NCBI GenBank assembly: GCA_017395635.1
Contig: JAFQOE010000053.1
Location: 1-58,549, forward strand
Source of the DNA: Lachnospiraceae bacterium
GTDB taxonomy: Bacteria > Bacillota > Clostridia > Lachnospirales > Lachnospiraceae
DNA length: 58,549 nt
Direction of reading: 5' to 3'
The notes below the pieces were generated by a model. The model did not search any database, had not been told where the DNA came from, and worked only from the letters and a program-made list of their open reading frames with translations. Position 1 is the first letter of the stretch; each line of letters begins with the position of its first letter. Position numbers and translations under genes: made by a program. Shown piece after piece: positions 1-7,692 of the stretch.

Positions 1-136
1 GAAAGTTTTTACAACTCCTCCTACCGTGCTTTGTAGTATAGCTTCTTACAAACTATTTTACATCACGGAGAAGAAGTTTTAAATCTTTCATTACTATTTG
101 TGCCGCCAACTGAAAGGCGGCGGAATGGAGATTTTT

Positions 137-679
137 ATGAAAAACCTGAAACAAAACAAAGGAATTATTATTGTAGCCCTGTTGATTCTCACATTTGCAG
201 GAGGTTTTCTTGCCGGAAATGCATGCTTACAACATCATTTAGAGAGCAAAGTCCAGGCCAAAGTTAAGAAAAACACATCTACCAATGCTCTTACCACAAC
301 AAACGGTGAAACAAATCAAGCGTACGACATTGCAAAAAATGAATCACCAGTGGTCGAAGAAGCTACCAAAAAAGCTCATGCCCAAGCTGTAACGGAAACT
401 AGTATAGCTTTTGCAGAAGATATAATAAAAAACATGTCAGACGCACCATTATTAGAAGAAAATGCGATACCAGATGAAAATGGTATGACATATGGTGACA
501 GCTCTTTAGAAAGTTTAATTAATGATGTCAATGCAACAAAAGGAGCTCGGAATGTTATCATTCGCATTTGCGAAGATGCCGGCATCGATGCCACCACCGC
601 AAAGGTAAGCGATTTAACAGTGCAACAAATCGCCCAAATCGATCAGGAAGTATTTCAAAATTCTAAACACGGAAAATAG
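137..679 (+). CDS. small membrane-anchored or secreted protein, first gene of a two-component operon
   Basis: This is a 180-residue protein that I do not recognise as a named family. The start at 137 is chosen because GGAG lies six bases upstream; earlier in-frame starts lack a ribosome site. Residues about 9-28 form one hydrophobic segment after a lysine-rich start, so the protein is a signal-anchor or secreted protein. The sequence around the single Cys near residue 30 (GNAC) is a poor lipobox, so lipidation is doubtful. The rest is polar and Ala/Glu/Asp rich, with no catalytic motif visible. It ends eight bases before the response regulator and is almost certainly co-transcribed with the regulator and kinase. 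By position it could be an accessory or target protein of that system; this is inference. Confidence 0.7.
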   Translation: MKNLKQNKGIIIVALLILTFAGGFLAGNACLQHHLESKVQAKVKKNTSTNALTTTNGETNQAYDIAKNESPVVEEATKKAHAQAVTETSIAFAEDIIKNMSDAPLLEENAIPDENGMTYGDSSLESLINDVNATKGARNVIIRICEDAGIDATTAKVSDLTVQQIAQIDQEVFQNSKHGK

Positions 680-687
680 AGGATAAC

Positions 688-1335
688 ATGGGGAAAATTT
701 TAATTGTAGAAGATGATAAGTCAATTAACGAATTAATGGTACGATATCTTAAGATAACAGGCCACAACTGCCTTACCGCCTTTTCAGGCGGCGAGGCTCT
801 TTCTGTTATCAAGCAAGAAAAACCAGATTTAATTTTATTAGATATCAATTTGCCTGATATAAATGGTTTCGAAATCATAAAGCTAATTAGTGGAATTCCC
901 ATTATTTATGTCACTGCCAGAAGTGCCATAAATGACCGTGTCAAGGGACTCGATGGTGGTGCAGAAGATTATATTGTAAAACCATTTGACTTTCAAGAGC
1001 TGATTGCTCGTGTAAACGTTGTACTGCGACGTTACGGGAAAGAAGATCATTTACGCCATCTTGGAGAAACAACTATTGATTTGAAAAACTTTAAAGTATA
1101 CAAAAACAACAACGAATTAAATGTGACAAAACAGGAATTCGAACTTCTTCATGCATTAATCACAAACAAAAATGTTACTATGACCAGACAACAATTATTA
1201 AATGCCGCCTGGGGATGGGATTATGAAGGCGACGAAAGAACCGTAGATGTTCACATTCAAAGATTACGAAAAAAACTCAACTTAGATTCTTATATTAAAA
1301 CAATTTACAAAATTGGTTATCGATTGGAGATTTAG
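688..1335 (+). CDS. OmpR/PhoB-family response regulator
   Basis: A 215-residue DNA-binding response regulator. The receiver domain occupies about residues 1-115, with the acidic pair E8/D9/D10, phospho-acceptor D52 in LLLDINLPD, T76 and K98 in the order expected of CheY-like folds. A winged-helix domain (about 125-215) carries the usual R-T-V-D-V-H-I-Q-R-L-R-K-K recognition helix and the final GYR hairpin. Phosphorylation by the kinase encoded next would control DNA binding. AGAGG precedes the ATG, and the stop codon abuts the ATG of the kinase gene, so the two are translationally linked. The regulated genes are not evident; the small membrane protein upstream or hydG downstream are positional candidates only. 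Confidence 0.95.
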   Translation: MGKILIVEDDKSINELMVRYLKITGHNCLTAFSGGEALSVIKQEKPDLILLDINLPDINGFEIIKLISGIPIIYVTARSAINDRVKGLDGGAEDYIVKPFDFQELIARVNVVLRRYGKEDHLRHLGETTIDLKNFKVYKNNNELNVTKQEFELLHALITNKNVTMTRQQLLNAAWGWDYEGDERTVDVHIQRLRKKLNLDSYIKTIYKIGYRLEI

Positions 1336-2448
1336 ATGAAACTCTGGGAAAAGAATTATATTCTTACTATGATATTAATTATGACTGTTATATACTGTAG
1401 TTTGTTTGTCAATTCTTATTCTTCTTTTCAGATGAACTTTGAACGTGTGTGCACGCAGGCAATACAAACCGAAAAAACTATCAGCTACACCGCCAAAAAT
1501 TTTATTACAGAGACTACGCAGTACAAAAAATTACAGCTCTACTGTGAAACGATGGCGACCGAAAATATTCATTTTTCTATTTTCGAAGGGGACAATGAAA
1601 TTGTCACGAATATTCCATATGCATATAGTTTTCCACAAAGCAACGTTTCAGTCATAAAATACGAAAACAAACATTATCTATGTATATACGAAACATTCGC
1701 CCATTTACATGACAAATTCTTTTCCATATATTATATTGAGGATATTGAGGAAATATACTCCAACCACCAACGCCAAATCGTTTTATTTTCATGTGCAGGA
1801 GCATTTATTTCTGTTCTTCTTGCCATAATCCTTCATTTTGCAATGAAAAAAATGTATTACCCTGTTAACAACATCGCACATGAATTACGCACTCCCTTAA
1901 CCAGTATCCAAGGCTACGCACAATATATTTTATACGGAAAAATCAGTGAAGAAGAAATCCTATATGCAGGAGAACAAATTCGCCTAGAAGCAATCTATAT
2001 GAACGATATTATCGACCGTCTTTTGATTATGGAAAATCTTAAAAACGGACAAATCATTTATAGCAAAGTGTATACTAACGACTTGTTCGGAATAATCAAA
2101 GAGCACTATCCATCCATTACAATTGACAATCAAACAGAATATATAACAGGAGATAGAACTCTTCTTTTAAGCCTATTTCTGAATTTGCTATCGAATACAA
2201 ACCGCAACGGGACACAGATACACATTACCACTCATGATAATATCATCACCATCCATAACAAAGATGACCATATTGATAAAAAAATGTTGAAGATACTCAA
2301 CACCAACCGCACGATTCCTAAGAACAAAGTACACGGAAAAGGATTAGGCGTTTCCCTTTGCCATGAGATTGTAAAAATGCATAAAGGAACTCTATATTAT
2401 ACATCCGATTCAGACGGTGTTTACATCACCATTACTTTTTCAAAATAA
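1336..2448 (+). CDS. membrane sensor histidine kinase, HAMP-less, with degenerate ATP lid region
   Basis: A 370-residue two-transmembrane sensor kinase partner of the upstream regulator. Residues about 8-27 and 147-169 are membrane segments bracketing a roughly 120-residue extracellular sensor. The H-box (AHELRTPLTSIQGY, phospho-acceptor H182) starts only about ten residues after the second membrane helix, so there is no room for a HAMP domain. The catalytic domain has an N-box (LFLNLLSNTNRNG, about 280-292) and a G2-like KGLGVSLCHEIV, but the usual DxGxG G1 box is absent: the region reads IHNKDDHIDKKML. The catalytic domain is also short. The enzyme may bind ATP atypically or act mainly as a phosphatase; that is inference. 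It starts immediately after the regulator stop codon, using GGAG inside the regulator's 3' end. Confidence 0.9.
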   Translation: MKLWEKNYILTMILIMTVIYCSLFVNSYSSFQMNFERVCTQAIQTEKTISYTAKNFITETTQYKKLQLYCETMATENIHFSIFEGDNEIVTNIPYAYSFPQSNVSVIKYENKHYLCIYETFAHLHDKFFSIYYIEDIEEIYSNHQRQIVLFSCAGAFISVLLAIILHFAMKKMYYPVNNIAHELRTPLTSIQGYAQYILYGKISEEEILYAGEQIRLEAIYMNDIIDRLLIMENLKNGQIIYSKVYTNDLFGIIKEHYPSITIDNQTEYITGDRTLLLSLFLNLLSNTNRNGTQIHITTHDNIITIHNKDDHIDKKMLKILNTNRTIPKNKVHGKGLGVSLCHEIVKMHKGTLYYTSDSDGVYITITFSK

Positions 2449-2490
2449 TATACGTATTAAAAACAGCATTTTGAAACTTATATAAATCGC

Positions 2491-2519
2491 TTGACAATAT
2501 ATAAAATAAACATCAAAAT
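2491..2519 (+). promoter_or_regulatory. candidate sigma-A promoter of hydG
   Basis: TTGACA (2491-2496) is followed after 17 bases by CAAAAT (2514-2519). This would start transcription near 2526, about 37 bases before the hydG start. The -35 is a perfect consensus; the -10 matches four of six positions. Confidence 0.55.
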
Positions 2520-2562
2520 TGTCTTAGTTAAATTAAGTAATCAACACAACGAGGTATTCATT

Positions 2563-3981
2563 ATGTATAACCCAAAATCTTTACAAGCTGAAGAATTTAT
2601 CAATCATCAAGAAATTTTAGATACTCTTGCTTACAGCGATGCAAATAAAAGCAATACTATATTAATCAAAGAAATCATAGAGAAAGCAAAAGAAAGAAAA
2701 GGTATTTCTCATCGGGAAGCAAGTGTTTTGCTAGCCTGCGAAGACGAGACCTTGAACCAAGAAATATTCCAACTTGCAGAACAAATCAAGAAAGATTTCT
2801 ACGGAAACCGTATTGTCATGTTTGCACCTCTATATCTTTCAAATTATTGTGTAAACGGCTGTGTATATTGTCCATACCACATCGTCAACAAACACATTAC
2901 CAGAAAGAAACTAACGCAGGATGAGGTCAGAAAAGAGGTCATTGCGCTTCAAGATATGGGGCACAAACGTTTGGCAATTGAGGCCGGCGAAGACCCTGTT
3001 AACAACCCAATTGAATATATATTAGAATGTATTGATACTATATATTCTGTTCATCACAAAAACGGAGATATCCGTCGCGTAAATGTAAACATCGCCGCTA
3101 CCACAGTGGAAAACTACAGAAAATTAAAGGACGCAGGAATCGGCACTTACATTCTTTTCCAAGAAACCTATCACAAAGAAAGCTACGAAAAGTTACATCC
3201 TACCGGACCAAAACATGACTATGCATATCACACCGAAGCCATGGACCGTGCCATGGAAGGCGGTATTGACGATGTAGGCCTCGGGGTTTTGTTCGGCCTA
3301 GAACTATATCGCTATGATTTCGCAGGTCTTTTAATGCATGCTGAACATCTCGAAACTACTCACGGTGTAGGCCCACATACTATCAGCGTCCCGCGAATCC
3401 GTCACGCAGACGATATTGATGCCTCTGCCTTCGACAATGGTATTGACGATAACACATTTGCTAAAATCGTAGCCTGCCTACGCATTGCAGTTCCTTATAC
3501 CGGCATGATTGTTTCCACCAGAGAAAGCAAGGCTTGTCGTGAAAAGGTGCTTCACCTTGGAATTTCCCAAATCAGTGGTGGTTCCAAGACATCAGTTGGC
3601 GGATATTACGAAGATGAGCCGGAGGATTGCAAATCCGAGCAATTTGATGTAGATGATAATCGAACATTAGATGAAGTTGTACAATGGTTGATGAGCATGG
3701 ATTACATCCCAAGCTTCTGTACCGCATGCTATCGAGAAGGAAGAACTGGAGATCGTTTTATGAGTCTTTGTAAAAGTGGACAAATCCAGAACTGCTGTCA
3801 TCCAAATGCACTAATGACATTAAAAGAATACTTGGAGGATTATGCATCAACCGAAACACAAAAAATCGGTTTAGAATTAATTCAAAAAGAGCTCAGCAAC
3901 ATTCCTAATCCGGATGTGCGTAAAATTGTAGAGGAACGTTTGAGCGCTATCCATTCCGGAAAACGAGATTTTCGTTTCTAG
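2563..3981 (+). CDS. hydG: [FeFe]-hydrogenase H-cluster radical SAM maturase HydG
   Basis: A 472-residue radical SAM tyrosine lyase that cleaves tyrosine to supply the CO and cyanide ligands of the [FeFe]-hydrogenase H-cluster. The start at 2563 follows GAGG with an eight-base spacer and gives the usual family length. The SAM cluster motif is C96-x3-C100-x2-C103, which distinguishes HydG from ordinary CX3CX2C proteins only in context. The HydG-specific C-terminal cluster motif CX2CX22C is complete (C386, C389, C412), ruling out the thiamine enzyme ThiH, which lacks this arrangement. HydE, HydF and the hydrogenase are not in the window, so hydG stands alone here behind its own promoter. The gene implies hydrogen-evolving fermentation and strict anaerobiosis. 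Confidence 0.97.
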   Translation: MYNPKSLQAEEFINHQEILDTLAYSDANKSNTILIKEIIEKAKERKGISHREASVLLACEDETLNQEIFQLAEQIKKDFYGNRIVMFAPLYLSNYCVNGCVYCPYHIVNKHITRKKLTQDEVRKEVIALQDMGHKRLAIEAGEDPVNNPIEYILECIDTIYSVHHKNGDIRRVNVNIAATTVENYRKLKDAGIGTYILFQETYHKESYEKLHPTGPKHDYAYHTEAMDRAMEGGIDDVGLGVLFGLELYRYDFAGLLMHAEHLETTHGVGPHTISVPRIRHADDIDASAFDNGIDDNTFAKIVACLRIAVPYTGMIVSTRESKACREKVLHLGISQISGGSKTSVGGYYEDEPEDCKSEQFDVDDNRTLDEVVQWLMSMDYIPSFCTACYREGRTGDRFMSLCKSGQIQNCCHPNALMTLKEYLEDYASTETQKIGLELIQKELSNIPNPDVRKIVEERLSAIHSGKRDFRF

Positions 3982-4050
3982 ATTATAAGACAATCCTCAC
4001 AGACCGTTTTTATGTTATAGAATTCCCTCACAAAAGAATTTCTTATAACA

Positions 4051-4108
4051 CAAAATGAGCCTGGATATACAGTAGAATATTTCACTGCATATCCAGGCTC
4101 GTTTTATG
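4051..4108. terminator. bidirectional intrinsic terminator between hydG and the GGDEF/EAL gene
   Basis: GAGCCTGGATAT (4057-4068) pairs perfectly with ATATCCAGGCTC (4089-4100) around a 20-base loop. A T run follows on the + strand and an A run precedes it, so it can end both converging transcripts. The stop codon of the minus-strand gene lies in the T run. Confidence 0.9.
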
Positions 4109-6020
4109 ATGCCTGCTGAATTATCTGCATAAATTCATCTTCCGGAACTGCTTTGGAATAATACCAGCCTTGCAAGTAGTCACATCCAATTGCTTCCAAA
4201 TATGATTTTTGTTCTTGTGTTTCAACACCCTCTGCTACAATCCGCACCTTTAATTCCTTCAACATTCCAACCGTATACTTCAAAGTAATACCCGCCTTTT
4301 CATTAGCAAAAGCATCCCATACCATAAGTCGGTCCAACTTGATAATATTAAAAGGAAACTGATGAATATAGCCTAGTGTCGAATATCCCGAACCGTAATC
4401 ATCCAAAGAGAATGAAATCCCTTTCGTGTAAAGCGAATCAATATTTTCTTGTAAAATCACTAACGAATTTGCCGCTGCAGTCTCCGTTACTTCTAAATTA
4501 ATCTGATCCGTTCCTACATTATAACGTTTCATAATCTGTAACAACTCATCCACAAAGTTCTGTTGCATACATTGTACTACCGATACATTAACTTCTATGT
4601 ATTCAATCGACGTCTCTCGCAAATTTTGCTTTGCTATAAAATGACACACTTTTTCAAATATCATCAATCCCAGTTTAATAATCGTTCCATTCTTCTCTGC
4701 TATCGGAATAAAAATATCTGGTGGAATACTGCCAAGATCTTCATCCGTTAAACGTACCAAAGCTTCCGCAGAAGTATAACATTGTTTCTCAGTATTAAAA
4801 ATCGGCTGATAATATACTTGGATTGTATCATTTGCAATAGCTTTTTCCACCGCTTTTTCAATTCTTTTTTCCTCACGCAATGTATTCAAATTCAAATCCT
4901 TCGCATACACAACCGTGCCTCTTCCATTCGTCTTGGCAGAGAGGATGGAATAATCAATTACGTCAATAATATTAGCCATCGTCGCACCATCTTTCGGATA
5001 AGAAACACAGCTTATAGTTGTCGAAAGCATTACCGAAACATCCTCTGTAATCCAAGGATGCCGAAAACGTTCTTGTATTCTCCTTAATGCGGTATCGACA
5101 TACACATCCTCCGATTCAATTTCTAACACAAACTGATCCGCACCATATCGATATACTTTCCCTTTTTCTGTAACCGTTGTCAGAAAATAAGCAACTTGAA
5201 TCAACATCATGTCGCCCACAGTTACTCCAAAGGTCTTATTGACAAACTTAAAATCATCTAACGCCAATATAACCAAATCAAACTTTTTTTCGTGGGTAAT
5301 ATTGCTGCGCAACAATTCATCCAACATATTACGATTCAATACTTGTGTACTATTATCCATCATATCTGATTGATTCTGTGCCACAAGGTACAGCACCAAC
5401 AATGCCACTGTAACAATAAAACTTACAAACTCATCATGTGACCTATTGTATTGTATCAGCATTTCCACTGCAATTGTTGCCTCCGCAATAGCAATAATCA
5501 CCAACTTGCTAAACGCCAATTTACGAATATGCATTGATGCATATACTATGCCATATGTCATAGAATATATCGTTGTCAATACCAGCACCCAGACTGCTTT
5601 CGTTTTCAAAAAGCCATATTGCGCATCCCATGCATATAACCCTTTTGTAAAGATATTCCACAAAATAGTTACTGCATAGATAACAACCGGTAGCAAAAAT
5701 AAAATCTTAGCCTTTACATCAACTTTCAAGCTACGACCGGACCACACCACCATATATTCCATAAATACAATCGGTACCAAATACTGCACCGCGTAAAATA
5801 TGTTTACCAACACGGTAGACCACAAACCTGATTCGAAAGCAAAATCAATAAGTAACGTTCGAACCGTCAAGCTACATATTACTGCTATTATCTGTAATAA
5901 TACCATAGCCAAAAACACACGACTGCGCTTAATCGAAATACAATTTTTAGAACACTGAAATATACCGATTAATACCAATATAATTAGCGTGCATATATCG
6001 ACATCATTACTCCACTGCAT
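4104..6020 (-). CDS. membrane GGDEF/EAL protein, probable c-di-GMP phosphodiesterase
   Basis: A 638-residue protein with about seven hydrophobic segments in the first 215 residues, a GGDEF domain (about 225-375) and a C-terminal EAL domain (about 385-630). The start at 6020 is set by GGAGGAG five bases upstream. The cyclase signature is degenerate (GADQF instead of GGDEF), so synthesis of c-di-GMP is unlikely. The EAL domain keeps its catalytic motifs: EALVRL, EVNVS, the E in LEVTET, DDYGSGYS and VAEGVET. It should therefore hydrolyse c-di-GMP to pGpG, with the GGDEF-like part perhaps sensing GTP, as known for other such hybrids. The membrane part presumably senses an unknown signal. It lies 75 bases downstream of the GH25 lipoprotein gene and is probably in the same transcript. 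Confidence 0.92.
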   Translation of the reverse strand: MQWSNDVDICTLIILVLIGIFQCSKNCISIKRSRVFLAMVLLQIIAVICSLTVRTLLIDFAFESGLWSTVLVNIFYAVQYLVPIVFMEYMVVWSGRSLKVDVKAKILFLLPVVIYAVTILWNIFTKGLYAWDAQYGFLKTKAVWVLVLTTIYSMTYGIVYASMHIRKLAFSKLVIIAIAEATIAVEMLIQYNRSHDEFVSFIVTVALLVLYLVAQNQSDMMDNSTQVLNRNMLDELLRSNITHEKKFDLVILALDDFKFVNKTFGVTVGDMMLIQVAYFLTTVTEKGKVYRYGADQFVLEIESEDVYVDTALRRIQERFRHPWITEDVSVMLSTTISCVSYPKDGATMANIIDVIDYSILSAKTNGRGTVVYAKDLNLNTLREEKRIEKAVEKAIANDTIQVYYQPIFNTEKQCYTSAEALVRLTDEDLGSIPPDIFIPIAEKNGTIIKLGLMIFEKVCHFIAKQNLRETSIEYIEVNVSVVQCMQQNFVDELLQIMKRYNVGTDQINLEVTETAAANSLVILQENIDSLYTKGISFSLDDYGSGYSTLGYIHQFPFNIIKLDRLMVWDAFANEKAGITLKYTVGMLKELKVRIVAEGVETQEQKSYLEAIGCDYLQGWYYSKAVPEDEFMQIIQQAS

Positions 6021-6095
6021 AATTCTCCTCCAATTTTTCCTAAGAACCGAGTCTTCCCTGTCAACACTTCTATATCTCCACAATCTATTTGCGCT

Positions 6096-7022
6096 CTATT
6101 CCGGCGACTTCATTTCAATATTCATGTCAACAGGTCCATAAATACCCGGAACCTCTCCGCTTTCACTATACTGCCATATTGAAAATTCATAAGGCCAAAC
6201 CGGCTCATTCGCATACTGCGCAAACCAGATTGGATACTTATAAATCCGCTCCAAATCCAAATATAAGGCATAATACATCTGATTTGTATATACCATCGCC
6301 AAACGACCTGCTGCTTCAATTGTTTCCAAGAAACCTAACGCCGCCTGTGTGTGCTGTTCTTTCGATAAATTATTGGTTCTCGCACTCTCCTGCATCGGAT
6401 CCTCCCTATCCAGTACAATAGGATATGAGAGAGCATAATCCCCCAACATATTCAATACATAATTTGCTTCTTCCACACCTTCTTCGTAAGTAATTGCCTG
6501 AGAGTAGAAATAAACACCCACAGGAACCCCATTAGCAAGAGCCCCCTGCATATTCGTCGAATAATAAGCATCTGTCACAATATTACCATTGGTATATCCA
6601 CGATATCCCAAACGAATAAATGCAAAATCAATCTCTCCTGCAACAGTATCCCAATCAATCACTCCCTGATGCTCCGATACATCAATACCTACACGCCTTT
6701 CAGTGCCGTCATCTTCCACATAATTTTTAAATGTAGTACCATCTTCCAACTTGCTAAAATCCCAGTTGTGACGAGGTATATTCGGACTAATCTTAATCTT
6801 TTGTAACACTCCAAACTTATCTACAATACGAATATAACTGGCATCCATAAAACGTTCGTAATTCTCCGCACTCAACGCGCCAATAGCATCATTACTATAT
6901 CCCGGAAGCTTAGAAGTACTCATTTCAAAAGGCAATCCTTTTCCATAATAGTCCCTCTGACAACCAGACAGGCATAGCATCACCAAAATTACCATGCCAC
7001 ATAAAGTGATATATTTTTTCAT
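6096..7022 (-). CDS. GH25 (lysozyme/muramidase family) lipoprotein
   Basis: A 308-residue lipoprotein: a basic start, a hydrophobic stretch and the lipobox LSGC (Cys near residue 20) give membrane anchoring outside the cell. From about residue 110 it matches the GH25 muramidase fold: GIDVSEHQGVIDW, then FAFIRLGYRGYTNG, VGVYFYSQA, and the acidic DRED near YPIVL, which stands where GH25 enzymes have their catalytic DxE. The C-terminal WQYSESGEVPGI is also typical. It probably cleaves the MurNAc-GlcNAc bond of peptidoglycan. The start at 7022 is preferred to 7028 because GAGG then has an eight-base spacer. It is the first gene of a likely two-gene operon with the GGDEF/EAL protein, hinting at c-di-GMP-linked wall remodelling (inference). 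Confidence 0.9.
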   Translation of the reverse strand: MKKYITLCGMVILVMLCLSGCQRDYYGKGLPFEMSTSKLPGYSNDAIGALSAENYERFMDASYIRIVDKFGVLQKIKISPNIPRHNWDFSKLEDGTTFKNYVEDDGTERRVGIDVSEHQGVIDWDTVAGEIDFAFIRLGYRGYTNGNIVTDAYYSTNMQGALANGVPVGVYFYSQAITYEEGVEEANYVLNMLGDYALSYPIVLDREDPMQESARTNNLSKEQHTQAALGFLETIEAAGRLAMVYTNQMYYALYLDLERIYKYPIWFAQYANEPVWPYEFSIWQYSESGEVPGIYGPVDMNIEMKSPE

Positions 7023-7140
7023 TTGCATTACCTCATTATTATTCTAAAACATTCTGTCATTTTCTATATATAAAATCTATTGATTCACTCCAAAATATGC
7101 ATAGCACAAAAATACTTTTTCCGCACAAATAGATATTATA

Positions 7141-7169
7141 ATTATACTATAAATACACGTATTATTCAA
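7141..7169 (-). promoter_or_regulatory. promoter of the GH25/EAL operon
   Basis: On the minus strand TTGAAT (7169-7164) and TATAAT (7146-7141) are separated by exactly 17 bases. The predicted leader is about 110 bases. Confidence 0.7.
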
Positions 7170-7188
7170 TGTTTTTTCCTTTCTTCCA

Positions 7189-7217
7189 TTGACTTCCATT
7201 TTCAATAGTGCTAAACT
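7189..7217 (+). promoter_or_regulatory. promoter of the cold-shock gene with a long leader
   Basis: TTGACT (7189-7194) and TAAACT (7212-7217) have a 17-base spacer. Transcription would begin near 7224, leaving a leader of about 98 bases before the gene. Long structured leaders are typical of csp mRNAs; I did not fold this one. Confidence 0.6.
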
Positions 7218-7321
7218 CTATCTTGTATTATGAAAGCGTTTAATGGTACCAACACTCTCGCTATGTTTTGGTATTCACAGCACCTCTATGATACACAGAA
7301 TTTATAAGGAGGTACTCTTTT

Positions 7322-7528
7322 ATGAACAAAGGTACAGTAAAATGGTTCAATGAAACAAAAGGTTTTGGATTCATTACCAACGACGAAACTGGCGAGGATG
7401 TATTCGTACATTTTTCAGGTATTGTTGCAGAAGGTTTCAAGACCCTTAAAGAAGGACAAGCTGTAACATTCGACATTGAGCAAGGTGCAAAAGGTGCACA
7501 GGCAGTTAATGTAACTGTAGTAGCTTAA
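7322..7528 (+). CDS. csp: cold-shock protein, CspA/CspB family
   Basis: A 68-residue single cold-shock domain, the full family length. The nucleic-acid-binding motifs RNP1 (KGFGFI, residues 13-18) and RNP2 (VFVHF, residues 27-31) are intact. These proteins bind single-stranded RNA and DNA and melt mRNA structure during cold or growth transitions. AAGGAGG precedes the ATG. The gene is monocistronic: it has its own promoter and leader and a strong terminator directly after it. Confidence 0.97.
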   Translation: MNKGTVKWFNETKGFGFITNDETGEDVFVHFSGIVAEGFKTLKEGQAVTFDIEQGAKGAQAVNVTVVA

Positions 7529-7542
7529 TTATTGAACAGACT

Positions 7543-7570
7543 AAAGGACTACCAAAAGGTGGTCCTTTTT
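7543..7570 (+). terminator. csp intrinsic terminator
   Basis: GGACTACC (7546-7553), an AAAA loop and GGTGGTCC (7558-7565) form an eight-pair stem (one G-T), flanked by AAA and followed by five T. Confidence 0.9.
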
Positions 7571-7593
7571 CTATTTTCCCATAATCTCTAAAC

Positions 7594-7640
7594 AGACAAG
7601 TGCACGCAGGCATGTTTGTCTACTTGATTCATTGCGCACA
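7594..7640. repeat. possible partial copy of the CATGCAAGCATG/CTTGACTCATTG structured repeat
   Basis: AGACAA (7594-7599) and TTGTCT (7616-7621) form the base of a hairpin whose right arm holds GCAGGCATG. It is followed by CTTGATTCATTG (7623-7634), which differs by one base from the 3' motif of the element at 58385-58477. It sits between two convergent gene ends. The 5' half seen in the other copies is not recognisable here, so this may be a decayed copy. Confidence 0.45.
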
Positions 7641-7667
7641 CAAAAGGGACACCAATACGATGTCCCT
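7640..7667 (-). terminator. nrdD intrinsic terminator
   Basis: On the minus strand AGGGACA (7667-7661) pairs with TGTCCCT (7651-7645) around a nine-base loop and is followed by TTTTGTG. Confidence 0.75.
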
Positions 7668-7692
7668 GCTTTTACAATATTGTGTTCTTCCT

